Assembly: GCF_923081025.1 (NCBI RefSeq) | Contig: NZ_CAKLPZ010000001.1 | Span: 620,001-684,000 of the forward strand | DNA: 64,000 bases | From: Neolewinella maritima | GTDB taxonomy: Bacteria > Bacteroidota > Bacteroidia > Chitinophagales > Saprospiraceae | Reading direction: 5' to 3' | The notes under the pieces: generated by a model | What the model saw: the letters and a program-made list of their open reading frames with translations, nothing else | What the model was told of the DNA's origin: nothing | Database searches by the model: none | Made by a program: the position numbers and the translations under genes | Shown here: positions 16,362 to 25,742 of the stretch, piece after piece | Layout of the letters: every line of letters begins with the position of its first letter | Position numbering within the stretch: the stretch's first letter is position 1

Positions 16362-17441
16362 CTAGAGACGATTGCTCCGCGCGCGCAGGGCATGATCCGC
16401 CAGTACCAGTGCGACCATGGCATCTACGATGGGTACGGCACGGGGTAGTACGCAGGGATCGTGCCGGCCCTTACCTACTACGGTGACGGCTTCCCCGCCT
16501 TCATTGATACTCTCCTGATCGGAGATGATGGTGGCGACCGGCTTAAAGGCGGCGCGGAAGTAGATGTCCTCCCCGTTCGAGATGCCGCCCTGAATGCCTC
16601 CGCTGCGGTTGGTGCGGGTGCGTACGCGGCCGTCGGCATCGGTATAGAAGGCGTCGTTGTGCGCGCTACCGCGCAGGCTCACCCCCTCGAAGCCGCTGCC
16701 GTAGGCGAAGCCCTTGCAGGCATTGATACTCAGAATAGCCTTACCGAGATCGGCGTGTAGCTTATCGAATACCGGCTCACCCCAGCCCGGGGGTACCCCC
16801 CGGATGACGCACTTGACGATGCCTCCAATGGTATCACCGGCCTTGCGGACGGCCAGGATCTCCGTCTCCATCTTAGCGGCAGCGGTGGGGTCCGGACAGC
16901 GTACGTCGTTGCGGTCGATCTGGCTCAGGTCTAGGTCCTCATGGGGCAGATTCGTGGCAATGTCACCCACCTGATCCACGTAGCTGTGTATGGTTACGCC
17001 CAGGTGGGCGAGCAGCTGCTTGGCTACGGCACCGGCTGCTACCCGTGCGGCGGTCTCGCGGGCCGACGACCGGCCGCCGCCGCGGTAGTCGCGGTGGCCG
17101 TACTTGGCCGAGAAGGTGTAGTCCGCGTGGCTGGGCCGGTACTTGTCGTAGATGTGGCTGTAGTCCTTGCTGCGCTGATCCTGGTTGTAGATGACCATGC
17201 CGATCGGGGTGCCGGTGGTCTTGCCCTCGAAGGTGCCGCTGAGGAGTTCTACCGTATCACCCTCCTTGCGCTGGGTGACCAGCCGGCTCTGGCCGGGTCG
17301 CCGCCGTGCCATTTCCTGCTGAATAGCTTCCACATCCAGCTCCAGTCCGGCCGGGCAGCCGTCGATGGTTACGCCCAGGCCCCGGCCGTGGCTCTCGCCG
17401 AAGGTGGTGATGCGGAAGAGGGTGCCGAAGGAGTTGCTCAA
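16362..17441 (-). CDS. aroC: chorismate synthase
   Basis: A 359-residue FMN-dependent enzyme that converts 5-enolpyruvylshikimate-3-phosphate to chorismate, last step of the shikimate pathway. The signature [18 protein letters not shown] lies near the N-terminus, [14 protein letters not shown] near 45, and [20 protein letters not shown] near 125. The N-terminus [18 protein letters not shown] points to TTG 17441 as start; TTG 17486 would add 15 residues of atypical sequence. No ATG fits. The glycosyltransferase gene upstream on the same strand ends at 17491. Confidence 0.93.
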   Translation of the reverse strand: MSNSFGTLFRITTFGESHGRGLGVTIDGCPAGLELDVEAIQQEMARRRPGQSRLVTQRKEGDTVELLSGTFEGKTTGTPIGMVIYNQDQRSKDYSHIYDKYRPSHADYTFSAKYGHRDYRGGGRSSARETAARVAAGAVAKQLLAHLGVTIHSYVDQVGDIATNLPHEDLDLSQIDRNDVRCPDPTAAAKMETEILAVRKAGDTIGGIVKCVIRGVPPGWGEPVFDKLHADLGKAILSINACKGFAYGSGFEGVSLRGSAHNDAFYTDADGRVRTRTNRSGGIQGGISNGEDIYFRAAFKPVATIISDQESINEGGEAVTVVGKGRHDPCVLPRAVPIVDAMVALVLADHALRARSNRL

Positions 17442-17490
17442 TGTAGAAAGGGTAAGGTCGCCAGGCGTAGTGCGGCGGGCGGTCAAGGTA

Positions 17491-18468
17491 CTACGCTTTC
17501 AGCTTCTGCTTCAGGGCCGATGGCAGGTAGCGGGCTAGCAACAGCCGACCCCGTTCCAGATTGCGAAAGCCCAGCGTGGGGTAGAGACGGGTATAGCTAG
17601 GCAGCAATTGATGGGGCCGGCCCACGTCAGCGTAGATGGCGCCTGGTCCGAAATAGCGGGTGTACGCCCGGGTTGCCGCCGCCAGGTCATGTGTGGCCAG
17701 GATGCGAATCTTGCGTAGCAGAGCGCCCACAAACAGCGATGCGTGGGTCTGCCAGTACTCTGGTGCAGCGCGGCTGAGGTGCGCGTTGACCTCAGCCAGC
17801 AGCTGCAGGGCCTGCGCTACCTGTGGAATCGGATCACCGGAGGTGACCCGGGGGCCGGCATGATGGTAGTACGTACTGCGCACTACGGGGTCGATCAGGT
17901 AGCTCGCTTCCGTGCGGAGCAGGCGGAAGTAAAGGTTCGGATCATCGTAGGCCGGAGTGGCTTCGTTCCAGTTGCCGGCGCGCGTCAGGGCGGAGCGGCG
18001 GTATAGGTTACTATTGGTATGGCCGATCCGCAGATCCTGCACCAAACCTTGCCAGGGATCCGGAAGGGGGATACTATCGGACGTGCTGCCGTCGGGATAC
18101 TGATTTCGGTATGCTCCGATCACCCAGTCGGTAGTGGTAGTCGTAAGGGCTAGCTGCGCGGCGATTTTACCGGGGTTTAGGTAATCATCGGCATCTAGAA
18201 ACTGGATCCACTCCCCCCGTGCAAGGGCCAGGGCTACGTTGCGTGCGCTCGGTGCGCCCTGCTTGCTGGCGGTAAGGGTGCGAATGCGGTCTGGGTATCG
18301 GGCGTGGTACGCCTGGAGGATCGCCGGGCTACCGTCCGTAGAGTTGTTGTCTACGAGTAGGAGTTCCCAGTGGCCCTGCACCTGCGACCCCGCCCGGATG
18401 GCGGACGTGATGGCGCGCTCCAGGTAGGCGGCCGCATTATATACCGGGATGATGATGGACAGACGCAC
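17491..18468 (-). CDS. family 2 glycosyltransferase
   Basis: A 325-residue GT2 enzyme. [20 protein letters not shown] is the usual first strand, [13 protein letters not shown] holds the nucleotide-binding Asp, [19 protein letters not shown] is the conserved loop ending in LDADD (DxD) near 97-101. The acceptor is unknown; the C-terminal half is helical and ends without a membrane segment. Start is GTG. It diverges from another GT2 gene 54 bases away, and the aroC frame follows on the same strand. Confidence 0.9.
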   Translation of the reverse strand: MRLSIIIPVYNAAAYLERAITSAIRAGSQVQGHWELLLVDNNSTDGSPAILQAYHARYPDRIRTLTASKQGAPSARNVALALARGEWIQFLDADDYLNPGKIAAQLALTTTTTDWVIGAYRNQYPDGSTSDSIPLPDPWQGLVQDLRIGHTNSNLYRRSALTRAGNWNEATPAYDDPNLYFRLLRTEASYLIDPVVRSTYYHHAGPRVTSGDPIPQVAQALQLLAEVNAHLSRAAPEYWQTHASLFVGALLRKIRILATHDLAAATRAYTRYFGPGAIYADVGRPHQLLPSYTRLYPTLGFRNLERGRLLLARYLPSALKQKLKA

Positions 18469-18486
18469 CCTGTAAAGGTGGCAAGA

Positions 18487-18519
18487 TTTGGCAAGAGCCC
18501 GGTGGCGTAGCTACCTTCG
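18487..18519 (+). promoter_or_regulatory. Bacteroidota-type promoter abutting ATG 18523
   Basis: TTTG (18487-18490), a 21-base spacer, and TACCTTCG (18512-18519) match the -33/-7 arrangement TTTG-N19..21-TAnnTTTG with one change in the TTTG part. Only GTC separates the box from ATG 18523, so the mRNA would be leaderless or nearly so. Confidence 0.55.
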
Positions 18520-18522
18520 GTC

Positions 18523-19425
18523 ATGCTACTGACGGTCGTGATCTGCACCTACCACCGCGAAGAATTGCTGGCCCTGAGTCTGACCTCACTGGCCCAGCAG
18601 TCTGCAGATCCGGATCGCTACACCGTACTGGTCGTGGACAATGCCGGAAGGGAGGCCACGCGGCAGGTAGCTGAGCGCTTTAGTGTAGGGTACACAACCA
18701 AGGCCGCAGTGGGACTCAGTCACGCACGGAACCGTGGCCTGGAAGCAGCAGCGACCCCCTGGGTACTCTACCTCGACGACGATATACAGGCTCCCCCCGA
18801 TCTGCTGCAACGGTTTCTCGACCGACTCGACACGGCGGACTTTGCTGCCCTGGGCGGCATGGTGCGGCACTGGTTTCGCGATCCACCCCCGCGGTGGCTA
18901 CGTCGGTATTACCGACGGCCCATGCGCCCCTCCCCCCAGGCTGCTTTTGGTGAGCTGGCTGCGGACCGCTACCTGCTCGGCGGGCTGCTGGCGGTGCGAC
19001 GGCGCGCGGGGCAGAAGGTGGGCGGCTTCTCCGCACGCTACGGGATGCAGGGCCGGCGCGTGGGGCGGGGGGATGAGGACGAATTTCAGGTCCGGCTTCG
19101 TCGGGCCGGCTTCGGCGTGTACTACGATCCGGAGATCGTCATCGACCATTTGGTGCAGCCCTATAAGTACACCTTCGCTGGAATCCTCCAACTGGCCCGG
19201 GCTGCCGGCCGTGACGGACTGGGCATGCGCGGTAACACAAAACCTAACCGGTGGCAGGTCCTGCGTCGGCTTGCCATTATCACGGGCTACAGTCTGCCCT
19301 TCAACCTGGCACGCTGGCTCTTCAAGCCGCAGTACTACTGGCAGAACGCCTACCTCGATACCCTGACGAAGTATTACTTCCTCTGGGGGCAGTACCATGC
19401 CCAACACACGCTAAATTCCCGCTGA
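18523..19425 (+). CDS. family 2 glycosyltransferase
   Basis: A 300-residue GT2 enzyme: MLLTVVICTYHREELLALSL at the N-terminus, VLVVDNAGREATRQ, then GLSHARNRGLEAA and VLYLDDDIQAP (DxD) near 84-94, and a C-terminal GRGDEDEFQVRLRRAG near 184-199 holding the catalytic acidic motif. It may modify a surface polysaccharide, but nothing shows the substrate. The stop codon is one base before the coaD start, so the two are cotranscribed. Confidence 0.9.
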   Translation: MLLTVVICTYHREELLALSLTSLAQQSADPDRYTVLVVDNAGREATRQVAERFSVGYTTKAAVGLSHARNRGLEAAATPWVLYLDDDIQAPPDLLQRFLDRLDTADFAALGGMVRHWFRDPPPRWLRRYYRRPMRPSPQAAFGELAADRYLLGGLLAVRRRAGQKVGGFSARYGMQGRRVGRGDEDEFQVRLRRAGFGVYYDPEIVIDHLVQPYKYTFAGILQLARAAGRDGLGMRGNTKPNRWQVLRRLAIITGYSLPFNLARWLFKPQYYWQNAYLDTLTKYYFLWGQYHAQHTLNSR

Positions 19426-19426
19426 T

Positions 19427-19906
19427 ATGCACACCGCCGTTTTCCCCGGATCCTTTGACCCCATCACCACCGGTCACGTCGAACTCGTGCGCCGTGCCGT
19501 ACCCCTCTTCGACCGTATCGTAGTGGCTGTTGGCATCAACAGCCAGAAGAAGACTCTATTCGGGTTGGAGCAGCGGATGCAGTGGCTGCGCGATGTATTT
19601 GCCGACGAGCCAACCGTGCACGTGGATAGCTTCGAGGGGCTTACCGCGCACTACTGTCAGCGTATCGGAGCCCGTTACCTGCTGCGGGGCCTACGCAATA
19701 GCAGCGACTTCGATTACGAAAAAACGATCTCTCAGCTCAATGGGATCGTCGGGGACGGACTGGAAACCTTCTTCCTGATCAGCCAGCCGGCCTACAGTCA
19801 TATCAGCTCTACCATCGTGCGGGAGATCATCAAGGGTGGGGGAGATGCCGGACCGTTCCTGCCCACAGGCTTACAACTTCCGGCGCGCCACGATGCTCCG
19901 GCCTAG
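19427..19906 (+). CDS. coaD: pantetheine-phosphate adenylyltransferase
   Basis: A 159-residue nucleotidyltransferase that makes dephospho-CoA from 4'-phosphopantetheine and ATP. AVFPGSFDPITTGHVELV at the N-terminus contains the (T/H)xGH motif; RYLLRGLRNSSDFDYE near 84-99 and the closing AYSHISSTIVREI near 124-136 are CoaD signatures. It starts one base after the glycosyltransferase stop. Its last 36 bases overlap the convergent recR gene. Confidence 0.96.
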   Translation: MHTAVFPGSFDPITTGHVELVRRAVPLFDRIVVAVGINSQKKTLFGLEQRMQWLRDVFADEPTVHVDSFEGLTAHYCQRIGARYLLRGLRNSSDFDYEKTISQLNGIVGDGLETFFLISQPAYSHISSTIVREIIKGGGDAGPFLPTGLQLPARHDAPA

Positions 19907-20470
19907 GGTCACCTCATCGGCGTACTCGAGCTCGCCGCCGAAGCTGACGCCCCGGGCGATACTACTGACCTGCACATCGGCCTCCGTCAGCTGTTTGTTG
20001 ATATAGAAGATGGTAGTGTCTCCCTCGATGGTGGGGCTGATGGCCATGATCACCTCCTCTACTTCGGCTTCGGCGGCGCGCTGCACGAGGGTGTCGATGT
20101 TTAAATCAGCCGGGCCGATACCTTCGATGGGAGAGATCACGCCGCCCAGCACGTGGTACACGCCGCGGTACTGCTGCGTCTCTTCGATGGCCATCACGTC
20201 GCGGATGCTCTCTACTACGCAAATGACGGTCTTGTCCCGGCGCGTGTCGCGGCAAATGCTGCACACGCTCTGGTCACTCAGGTTGCCACAGGTGATGCAG
20301 TGCTGGATATTTTGCCGCATAGTGGATACCGCCCGGGCAAACTGGCTACTGTCTTCGGTAGGGCGCTGTACGAGGTGAAGGACTAGGCGCAGGGCGGTTT
20401 TGGGACCGATACCGGGCAGGCCGGCGAAGGCGTTGACGGCATCTTCGATAAGGCGGGAAGAAAATTGCAT
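19871..20470 (-). CDS. recR: recombination mediator RecR
   Basis: A 199-residue protein of the RecF pathway of recombinational repair. Features in order: helix-hairpin-helix GLPGIGPKTALRLVLHL near 17-33, zinc finger C-x2-C-x8-C-x2-C starting CITCGNL near 58, and the Toprim domain (VICVVESIRDVMAIE, GVYHVLGGVISPIEGIGP). Length and motifs match the family. TAACCTTC lies three bases before its ATG on the minus strand and may be its -7 box. Convergent overlap with coaD. Confidence 0.96.
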   Translation of the reverse strand: MQFSSRLIEDAVNAFAGLPGIGPKTALRLVLHLVQRPTEDSSQFARAVSTMRQNIQHCITCGNLSDQSVCSICRDTRRDKTVICVVESIRDVMAIEETQQYRGVYHVLGGVISPIEGIGPADLNIDTLVQRAAEAEVEEVIMAISPTIEGDTTIFYINKQLTEADVQVSSIARGVSFGGELEYADEVTLGRSIVARRKL

Positions 20471-20562
20471 GCAGAAGGTTAGAACAGCGCCGTCAGGGGG
20501 AAGAGCCCCTACGGTGAGCCGGGTGCAAGTGGAGTATAGAAAACAATCGGGGGACGGTACAG

Positions 20563-20594
20563 TTTGTTTATCCCGTGATTAGGCCCCAAATTTG
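20563..20594 (+). promoter_or_regulatory. probable promoter of the E2 gene
   Basis: TTTG (20563-20566), 20-base spacer, CAAATTTG (20587-20594): fits the TTTG / TAnnTTTG arrangement except for the first base of the -7 box. It leaves a leader of about 30 bases before ATG 20632. Confidence 0.45.
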
Positions 20595-20631
20595 CCGACC
20601 TTACGCACCACCTAAAAGAAGTACAGCAATT

Positions 20632-21999
20632 ATGGCCGAGGTTATACGCATGCCGCGCATGAGCGACACAATGGAAGAGGGTAACATCGTCGCCTGGCTC
20701 GTCGAAGAAGGCGAGGCCGTAGAACCCGGTCAGACCCTGGCGGAAGTCGAAACCGATAAAGCCACCATGGAGCTGGACTCCTTCTTCGAAGGTACCCTGC
20801 TCCACATCGCCGTCAAGGAAGGTGCCGTACCCATCGATGGCGTGATCGCCGTGATCGGTGAGGAAGGCGAAGACTGGAAGGCTGCCCTGGAAGGCGCCGG
20901 TACGGATGCTGCCAACGGCGCAAGCACCGATACCGCCGATTCCGAAGCCCCCCAGGCCTCCGCTTCGGAAAGCAGTGCTGCGGAGCCCGCTACCGACAGC
21001 GCTACTGCTTCCACTGACGACAGCGACGATCGCGTCAAGGCAAGCCCCCTGGCGCGTGCCATGGCCAAATCCGCCGGCATCGACCTGAAGAACGTCAGCG
21101 GAAGTGGCGAAGGCGGACGCATCGTGAAGCGCGACATCGAGGAAGCCCAGACCAGCGGCAGCACCGCCCCGGCCGGTACGGCTGCCCAGCCGCAGAGCGG
21201 ACAGGCCATCGCGCACCCACCCCAGCCTAAGCCACAGGCCGAGCCCAGCCCCGGCGTCACCGCACAGCCCGAAGACAGCAAGCCGAAGGTGGCCCCCTTC
21301 TCGCTCGGTACCGGACAGGAGAACTTCACCACCTCCAGCGTCAGTCAGATGCGCAAGGTGATCGCCCGCCGTCTGGCGGAGAGCAAGTTCACCGCCCCCC
21401 ACTTCTACGTCACCGTAGAGATCGACATGAGCAAGGTCTGGGAATTGCGTAAGCGCATCAACGAAGTCTCCCCAGTCAAGATCAGCTTCAACGATCTCGT
21501 ACTCAAGGCCTGCGCTACCAACTTGCCTAACCACCCGGCCATCAATTCCAGCTGGGCAGGGGATAGTATCCGCGTCAATCAGGACGTCAATATCGGTGTA
21601 GCCGTAGCCATTGCCGACGGCCTGCTGGTCCCCGTGATCCGCCACGCCAATATGAAGTCGCTGAGCCAGATCAACGTAGAGGTCAAGGAGCTAGCCGGAC
21701 GCGCCAAGATCAAGCGCCTCACACCCGAAGAGATGAGTGGCAACACCTTCACCATTTCCAACCTGGGCATGTTCGGAATCGAAGAATTTACCGCCATCAT
21801 CAATCCGCCCGACGCCTGTATCCTAGCCGTCGGCGGCATCAACGATAAGCCCGTTGTCCGCAATGGTGAAGTAGTGCCCGGCAAAATCATGAAGGTGACC
21901 CTGAGCAGCGACCACCGCGTAGTCGATGGCGCCTCCGCCGCCCTGTTCCTCAATGATGTCAAGGCTACCCTCGAGGAGCCCATCCGTTTGATGGTATAA
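20632..21999 (+). CDS. pdhC: pyruvate dehydrogenase E2, dihydrolipoamide acetyltransferase
   Basis: A 455-residue component of the pyruvate dehydrogenase complex. The lipoyl domain (1-80) carries the lipoylated lysine K43 in VETDKATMEL. An Ala/Ser/Asp-rich linker leads to the E3-binding domain near 138-175 (ASPLARAMAKSAGIDLKNV, GEGGRIVKRDI), a Pro/Gln linker, and the catalytic domain (about 230-455) ending with SSDHRVVDGASAALFL, whose His and Asp are catalytic. One lipoyl domain only. MPRMSDTMEEG favours pyruvate over 2-oxoglutarate as substrate. No E1 or E3 gene is adjacent. A strong terminator follows. Confidence 0.93.
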   Translation: MAEVIRMPRMSDTMEEGNIVAWLVEEGEAVEPGQTLAEVETDKATMELDSFFEGTLLHIAVKEGAVPIDGVIAVIGEEGEDWKAALEGAGTDAANGASTDTADSEAPQASASESSAAEPATDSATASTDDSDDRVKASPLARAMAKSAGIDLKNVSGSGEGGRIVKRDIEEAQTSGSTAPAGTAAQPQSGQAIAHPPQPKPQAEPSPGVTAQPEDSKPKVAPFSLGTGQENFTTSSVSQMRKVIARRLAESKFTAPHFYVTVEIDMSKVWELRKRINEVSPVKISFNDLVLKACATNLPNHPAINSSWAGDSIRVNQDVNIGVAVAIADGLLVPVIRHANMKSLSQINVEVKELAGRAKIKRLTPEEMSGNTFTISNLGMFGIEEFTAIINPPDACILAVGGINDKPVVRNGEVVPGKIMKVTLSSDHRVVDGASAALFLNDVKATLEEPIRLMV

Positions 22000-22024
22000 G
22001 CCTAACGGTATGTGTAAGCATGCA

Positions 22025-22063
22025 CAGTGCCCCCGCTAATCACTAGCGGGGGCACTGTTTATT
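22025..22063 (+). terminator. strong intrinsic terminator after pdhC
   Basis: CAGTGCCCCCGCTA (22025-22038) pairs perfectly with TAGCGGGGGCACTG (22044-22057), loop of five, followed by TTTATT. Confidence 0.9.
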
Positions 22064-22084
22064 GGAGTAGTATGGAATAGCAAT

Positions 22085-23131
22085 CTACTGTTTCACGAAG
22101 CGCCGGGTGAGCATCCTGCCGTCGTTCCGCACTCGCAGCAGGTAGGGTCCCGCGGCTGCTGTACTGAGGTCGAAGGTATGACGGCCGTTAGCCGCTCCTA
22201 GTTCTCGGCGTTCCAGCAGGCGGCCGCTCGCATCCATGATTTCCAGAATGGTGGTACCGCTGCTCAGCTCGCTCAGGTCGAGGGATAGCGTATGCGTGAC
22301 CGGATTGGGGAACATTCTCACCTGACCGGGTTCCAGGGCCGGCGGCAGTGCGGTCGTAGCGCAGTTGGTACCGGTATCGCGGGTCACGAAGATCTGGTTG
22401 GACAGATCGAAGCAGCCCGCTAGGTCAGCTGCATTCGCCCCTACCGTTGCGCCGCTCAGGCTATCTCCGTACGCGAGGTGCCAGACGTAGCAGAGTCCGG
22501 GTCCCGCGCCGTCCAGATCGAAGGGTGGGCCGGCGGGCAGGGCGAGAATATTGAGGCTATCGTCCGTGATCACCCAGGCACTGTTAGTGCCTACGGTATC
22601 AGTCAGTACGACTTCGAAGGCGTCCGAGATCGAGTCATCGGCACAGATGGCAGTAGAATCTCCCCCGGTGGCCAGGGAGAGAATACCCCCATCCACCCCG
22701 TCGCGACGTACGGTGATGCTATTGGAGAGCTCGAAGCAGCCCGTCAGGCTATCGGCCCGACCGTCGATGGCGGCACCCCCCAGATCGCCGGTGTACGACA
22801 GGTGCCAAATGAGGCACGTGCCATCCCCGGCCCCTTCGAGGTTAAAGGGTGGGGCGGCTGGCAGGGCCAGGATGTTGAGGCTATCGTCGGTGATGACGTA
22901 GATACTGCTATCGCCGGTCGCTCCGCTGAGCGTCACGTCGATCAGGTCGTCGATGCCGTCGCCGGCACAGACGGAGGTGCTGTCTCCACCCCCTTCGGCC
23001 AGGGCGATCGTGCCGCCGGTGACGGTCACGCCCGTCGGACAGTTCTGCCCGAATACAGCGAGGGGAAGGAGGTACAGAAGAAGAATGGCCGGCAGGGTAA
23101 CCCAGCGGCACAGGGTAGTGGTAGAGTACAT
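22085..23131 (-). CDS. secreted T9SS protein with two internal repeats
   Basis: A 348-residue exported protein of unknown function. A signal peptide (LPAILLLYLLPLAVFGQ) is followed by two repeats of roughly 105 residues; both contain GGDST(S/A)VCA, ITDDSLNILALPA and a FxLSN ending, with paired cysteines. The final 80 residues are a T9SS type A sorting domain (MFPNPVTHTLSLDL, LLERREL, GPYLLRVRNDG, RRFVKQ). It should be secreted across the outer membrane and attached at the surface. ATG 23131 places the signal peptide correctly; an upstream ATG at 23164 is unlikely. Confidence 0.88.
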   Translation of the reverse strand: MYSTTTLCRWVTLPAILLLYLLPLAVFGQNCPTGVTVTGGTIALAEGGGDSTSVCAGDGIDDLIDVTLSGATGDSSIYVITDDSLNILALPAAPPFNLEGAGDGTCLIWHLSYTGDLGGAAIDGRADSLTGCFELSNSITVRRDGVDGGILSLATGGDSTAICADDSISDAFEVVLTDTVGTNSAWVITDDSLNILALPAGPPFDLDGAGPGLCYVWHLAYGDSLSGATVGANAADLAGCFDLSNQIFVTRDTGTNCATTALPPALEPGQVRMFPNPVTHTLSLDLSELSSGTTILEIMDASGRLLERRELGAANGRHTFDLSTAAAGPYLLRVRNDGRMLTRRFVKQ

Positions 23132-23228
23132 GCGTGTGTTGGTTTTGATTAAACGTAGATACACTTCGTACCCAATAATAGTATAATCGACCTACACATG
23201 CGGTTTTTAGTAACCCTCTTAAGTCATA

Positions 23229-23390
23229 ATGGCTAATCGCCGACAAACTGCAGATCCCCATCCCGGCAAAGCCGAAACGGGGATTACTACCAATTGGAAA
23301 AACCGGTCGGGATACGTATTTCGTTGCACCGACGTACCCGACGGCAAACAGAAGGAATACAACAAGTTACAACTTATTACAGTAAAATAG
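23229..23390 (+). CDS. possible 53-aa small ORF, unsupported by homology
   Basis: ATG 23229 opens a 53-codon frame ending at TAG 23388-23390. The product is basic and polar with motifs TGITTNWKNRSGYVFR and QKEYNKLQLITVK. It lies in a 316-base AT-rich gap, antisense to both neighbours. I recognise no family and see no clear promoter or ribosome binding site; chance is a real possibility. The rest of the gap (23132-23228 and 23391-23447) holds nothing I can name. Confidence 0.25.
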   Translation: MANRRQTADPHPGKAETGITTNWKNRSGYVFRCTDVPDGKQKEYNKLQLITVK

Positions 23391-23447
23391 TGGCCACTAT
23401 TGGGACAATTTAACGTCGGCTATCTTACCGTATTCACAGCTACTAGG

Positions 23448-25622
23448 CTACTGTATGTGTAGCTTACCTACGACGGTCCTGGCCGGGTCGACCAGCAGGT
23501 ATACCCCGGCGACGAGTGCGTCCGTCTCGATGTGGGCCGTTCCGTCACCGCGGACCACCACGCGCTGCATACGCTGCCCCAGGCTGCTGTATAGGTCCAG
23601 GCGTTCCACGCCGCTCGCTGGCAGTTGCACCCGCACCTGCGTACCCGCCCTGGCCGGATTGGGGTAGAGGGTGGCCGGAAGAACGGTTCCGGAGTCCTCC
23701 GTGCTGAGTACCAGAGCCTCCTGGGCGAAGATCTTGTCTGCCAACGTATAGGCATCCCGGGCTACCAGCGGACCGATGCGTCGACCGGGGATATCGTCTA
23801 CCGGCGGATGAATGCCACCCCAGATTCGGCTCAGGCTGGTTTCGGAAGCGGCGTCCTGGTATGTGGCCCACTGCAGCACGACATCGACGCTCGGCCCCCG
23901 CTCGAAGACTAGGAATTCATTACGTTCGGCGACGAACTCCCCCAGTCCGCCGGGGAAGTAGGGTGAGCCCGTCAGGTGCTCCAGTACCGTAGCCGCCGCG
24001 CTGCTGAAGGTAGAATGGCCCGAAACGTAGCCGGCGAAATTGGGCGTAACGAAGTTGGGCCGCTGGTAGGGTTCCCACACGAAGGGGTTGATCCAGTCTA
24101 CCCCCGCGTAGCCTCCCGGACTGCTGTCGACGAAGGTGTTGCCGATCCAGGCGCGTGCCTTGACCTGTAGTAGCGTAGTGTCGTTGACCACCTCGTCGGC
24201 ACCATTGGCCAACTCGATAAAGCCCGGATCGAGGCGTAGCCCCCGGGCGTTGTACGAAGGATGTGACGGCACGGAGGCCTGACCGAACAGCGCCAGGTAG
24301 CGAATCGCCGTGATGGGCCGCACGTAGTCGTACTTCCCCTTGATGCTCCAGGCCGTGATGGCCGCGTCGTGCATCGCGCCACCCAGAGTGAGGTAGGCCT
24401 TTACGTCGTACTCCAGGGCGTCTAGCACTTCCCCTTCGCCGTGGAGCTTCCGCTCGAAGAGGGGGTGGTCCATCACCGTATTAAGGATGGCGAACCAGTG
24501 ACCGGGGGGCGTTTCGGAGGCCGGTCCGTCGGCCCAGAACTCCGCCAGTACCCGGGTGTAGTCGCCGCGGGGTACGACGTTGGGTGCGTAGGGCTGTCCG
24601 GTCACGGGGTTGCGGGGGTGACCGTCGCCGGGCTGCCCGCCCGCGCGCTGATCATAGAACGTGCGGTACTCCGCCGGCGAGGTGGGTAGGGGGGTGCTGC
24701 GATTGCCCCGTGCGCCGGGGGAAATATCCCACAGCACCCCGTCGTCGGGATCGAGGTGACTGGACCACTTCAGCACCGTCTCGAAGTTCCAGCGGTAGAA
24801 GTTGAACTCCGCCGTGTCCTCCGGTGCGTACAGCGGCGGCGGACCGGGGTCGTGGTACACCGGACTGGCGCCGTAGATCGGGCTGGCGGTAGTGGACACC
24901 GTCTTCACTTCATCCGGTAGGGCAAAGGGGGTGACGCGGCCCCAGCTGGCCCCCAGGAAGCTAGGAACATTGCCGTCTAGTACCTGCCCGGACTGATCGA
25001 TTACCGTACCGGGAAAGGCCAGGGGTTGCCAGCGGCTGGGGTCCGCCAGGCCGAGCAGACTGAAGGGGCGGTCCAGTTCGAGGGGGGTATTGACGGGGTC
25101 GGGGTAGTCCTGGTTGGCGTAGTTGAGCGCCTCGTTCGCTCCGTCGGTCGTACCGTAGGCAATGATCTGTGCGGCAATAGAATTGCCCACCGCGGCGGGG
25201 TTTCCCTGGCGGTAGTCCGTAGAGACGTAGGTAGTATCGTAGCCCAGCGTTTCCATCAGCTCCCGGGCTTGCTCCAGGGTACGTGCGGCACCTGGGGAAG
25301 TGCGGTAGCGGTGCAGCAGCACGCGGTAGGCAGCGTAACTGACGGCCTCTTCGGCACTAGCCTGGTCGCGCGGCAGGGCGGGGGAGCCGGGGTAGGTCTG
25401 TAGCAGGGGTAGGGCACGGAGCCCCTGCACCGTAGCCCAGGCATCGTACATCGCTACGGAGCTGTGGTAGAGGTTGCGGGCGTGCACGACCGGGCGGGCA
25501 AAGTCCTGGCGGATGGCCTGCAGGTATACCTCGTTCCAGGCCCGGGCTACTGAGGGGCGTTCCTGCGCACCCGCGTTCGCGCACAAGAGGAGACCGACGA
25601 GCAGGATGAGGGGGCGGAGCAA
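23448..25622 (-). CDS. vanadium haloperoxidase/PAP2-like secreted enzyme with T9SS domain
   Basis: About 724 residues. Signal peptide (LILLVGLLLCANAGAQ), a large helical catalytic domain, then a T9SS sorting domain (ATLYPNPARAGTQVRV to the end). The three active-site blocks of vanadium haloperoxidases and PAP2 phosphatases are visible: KGKYDYVRPI near 425, SGHSTFS near 531, and SRIWGGIHPPVDD near 595 with the terminal Arg/His. Reaction: halide oxidation by peroxide, or phosphate ester hydrolysis; sequence alone does not decide. The start codon appears to be TTG 25622; TACCTTTA upstream on the minus strand may be the -7 box. No ATG fits the signal peptide. Confidence 0.87.
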   Translation of the reverse strand: MLRPLILLVGLLLCANAGAQERPSVARAWNEVYLQAIRQDFARPVVHARNLYHSSVAMYDAWATVQGLRALPLLQTYPGSPALPRDQASAEEAVSYAAYRVLLHRYRTSPGAARTLEQARELMETLGYDTTYVSTDYRQGNPAAVGNSIAAQIIAYGTTDGANEALNYANQDYPDPVNTPLELDRPFSLLGLADPSRWQPLAFPGTVIDQSGQVLDGNVPSFLGASWGRVTPFALPDEVKTVSTTASPIYGASPVYHDPGPPPLYAPEDTAEFNFYRWNFETVLKWSSHLDPDDGVLWDISPGARGNRSTPLPTSPAEYRTFYDQRAGGQPGDGHPRNPVTGQPYAPNVVPRGDYTRVLAEFWADGPASETPPGHWFAILNTVMDHPLFERKLHGEGEVLDALEYDVKAYLTLGGAMHDAAITAWSIKGKYDYVRPITAIRYLALFGQASVPSHPSYNARGLRLDPGFIELANGADEVVNDTTLLQVKARAWIGNTFVDSSPGGYAGVDWINPFVWEPYQRPNFVTPNFAGYVSGHSTFSSAAATVLEHLTGSPYFPGGLGEFVAERNEFLVFERGPSVDVVLQWATYQDAASETSLSRIWGGIHPPVDDIPGRRIGPLVARDAYTLADKIFAQEALVLSTEDSGTVLPATLYPNPARAGTQVRVQLPASGVERLDLYSSLGQRMQRVVVRGDGTAHIETDALVAGVYLLVDPARTVVGKLHIQ

Positions 25623-25742
25623 AACAATGGAACGGTTGGTGCACTAAAGGTAAACCACGGGCCATGCGGGCGGGGCCGCCGGTGCGATCTTTTTGGAACA
25701 TCCCCCGACAGGGGCCGTTATAGACTCCTTAAATCCCTGTAC

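Noticed and set aside
22085-23131. Tandem repeats inside the secreted T9SS gene as a sign of recombination or phase variation.
   Set aside because: The two repeats are diverged at the base level, so slippage is unlikely.
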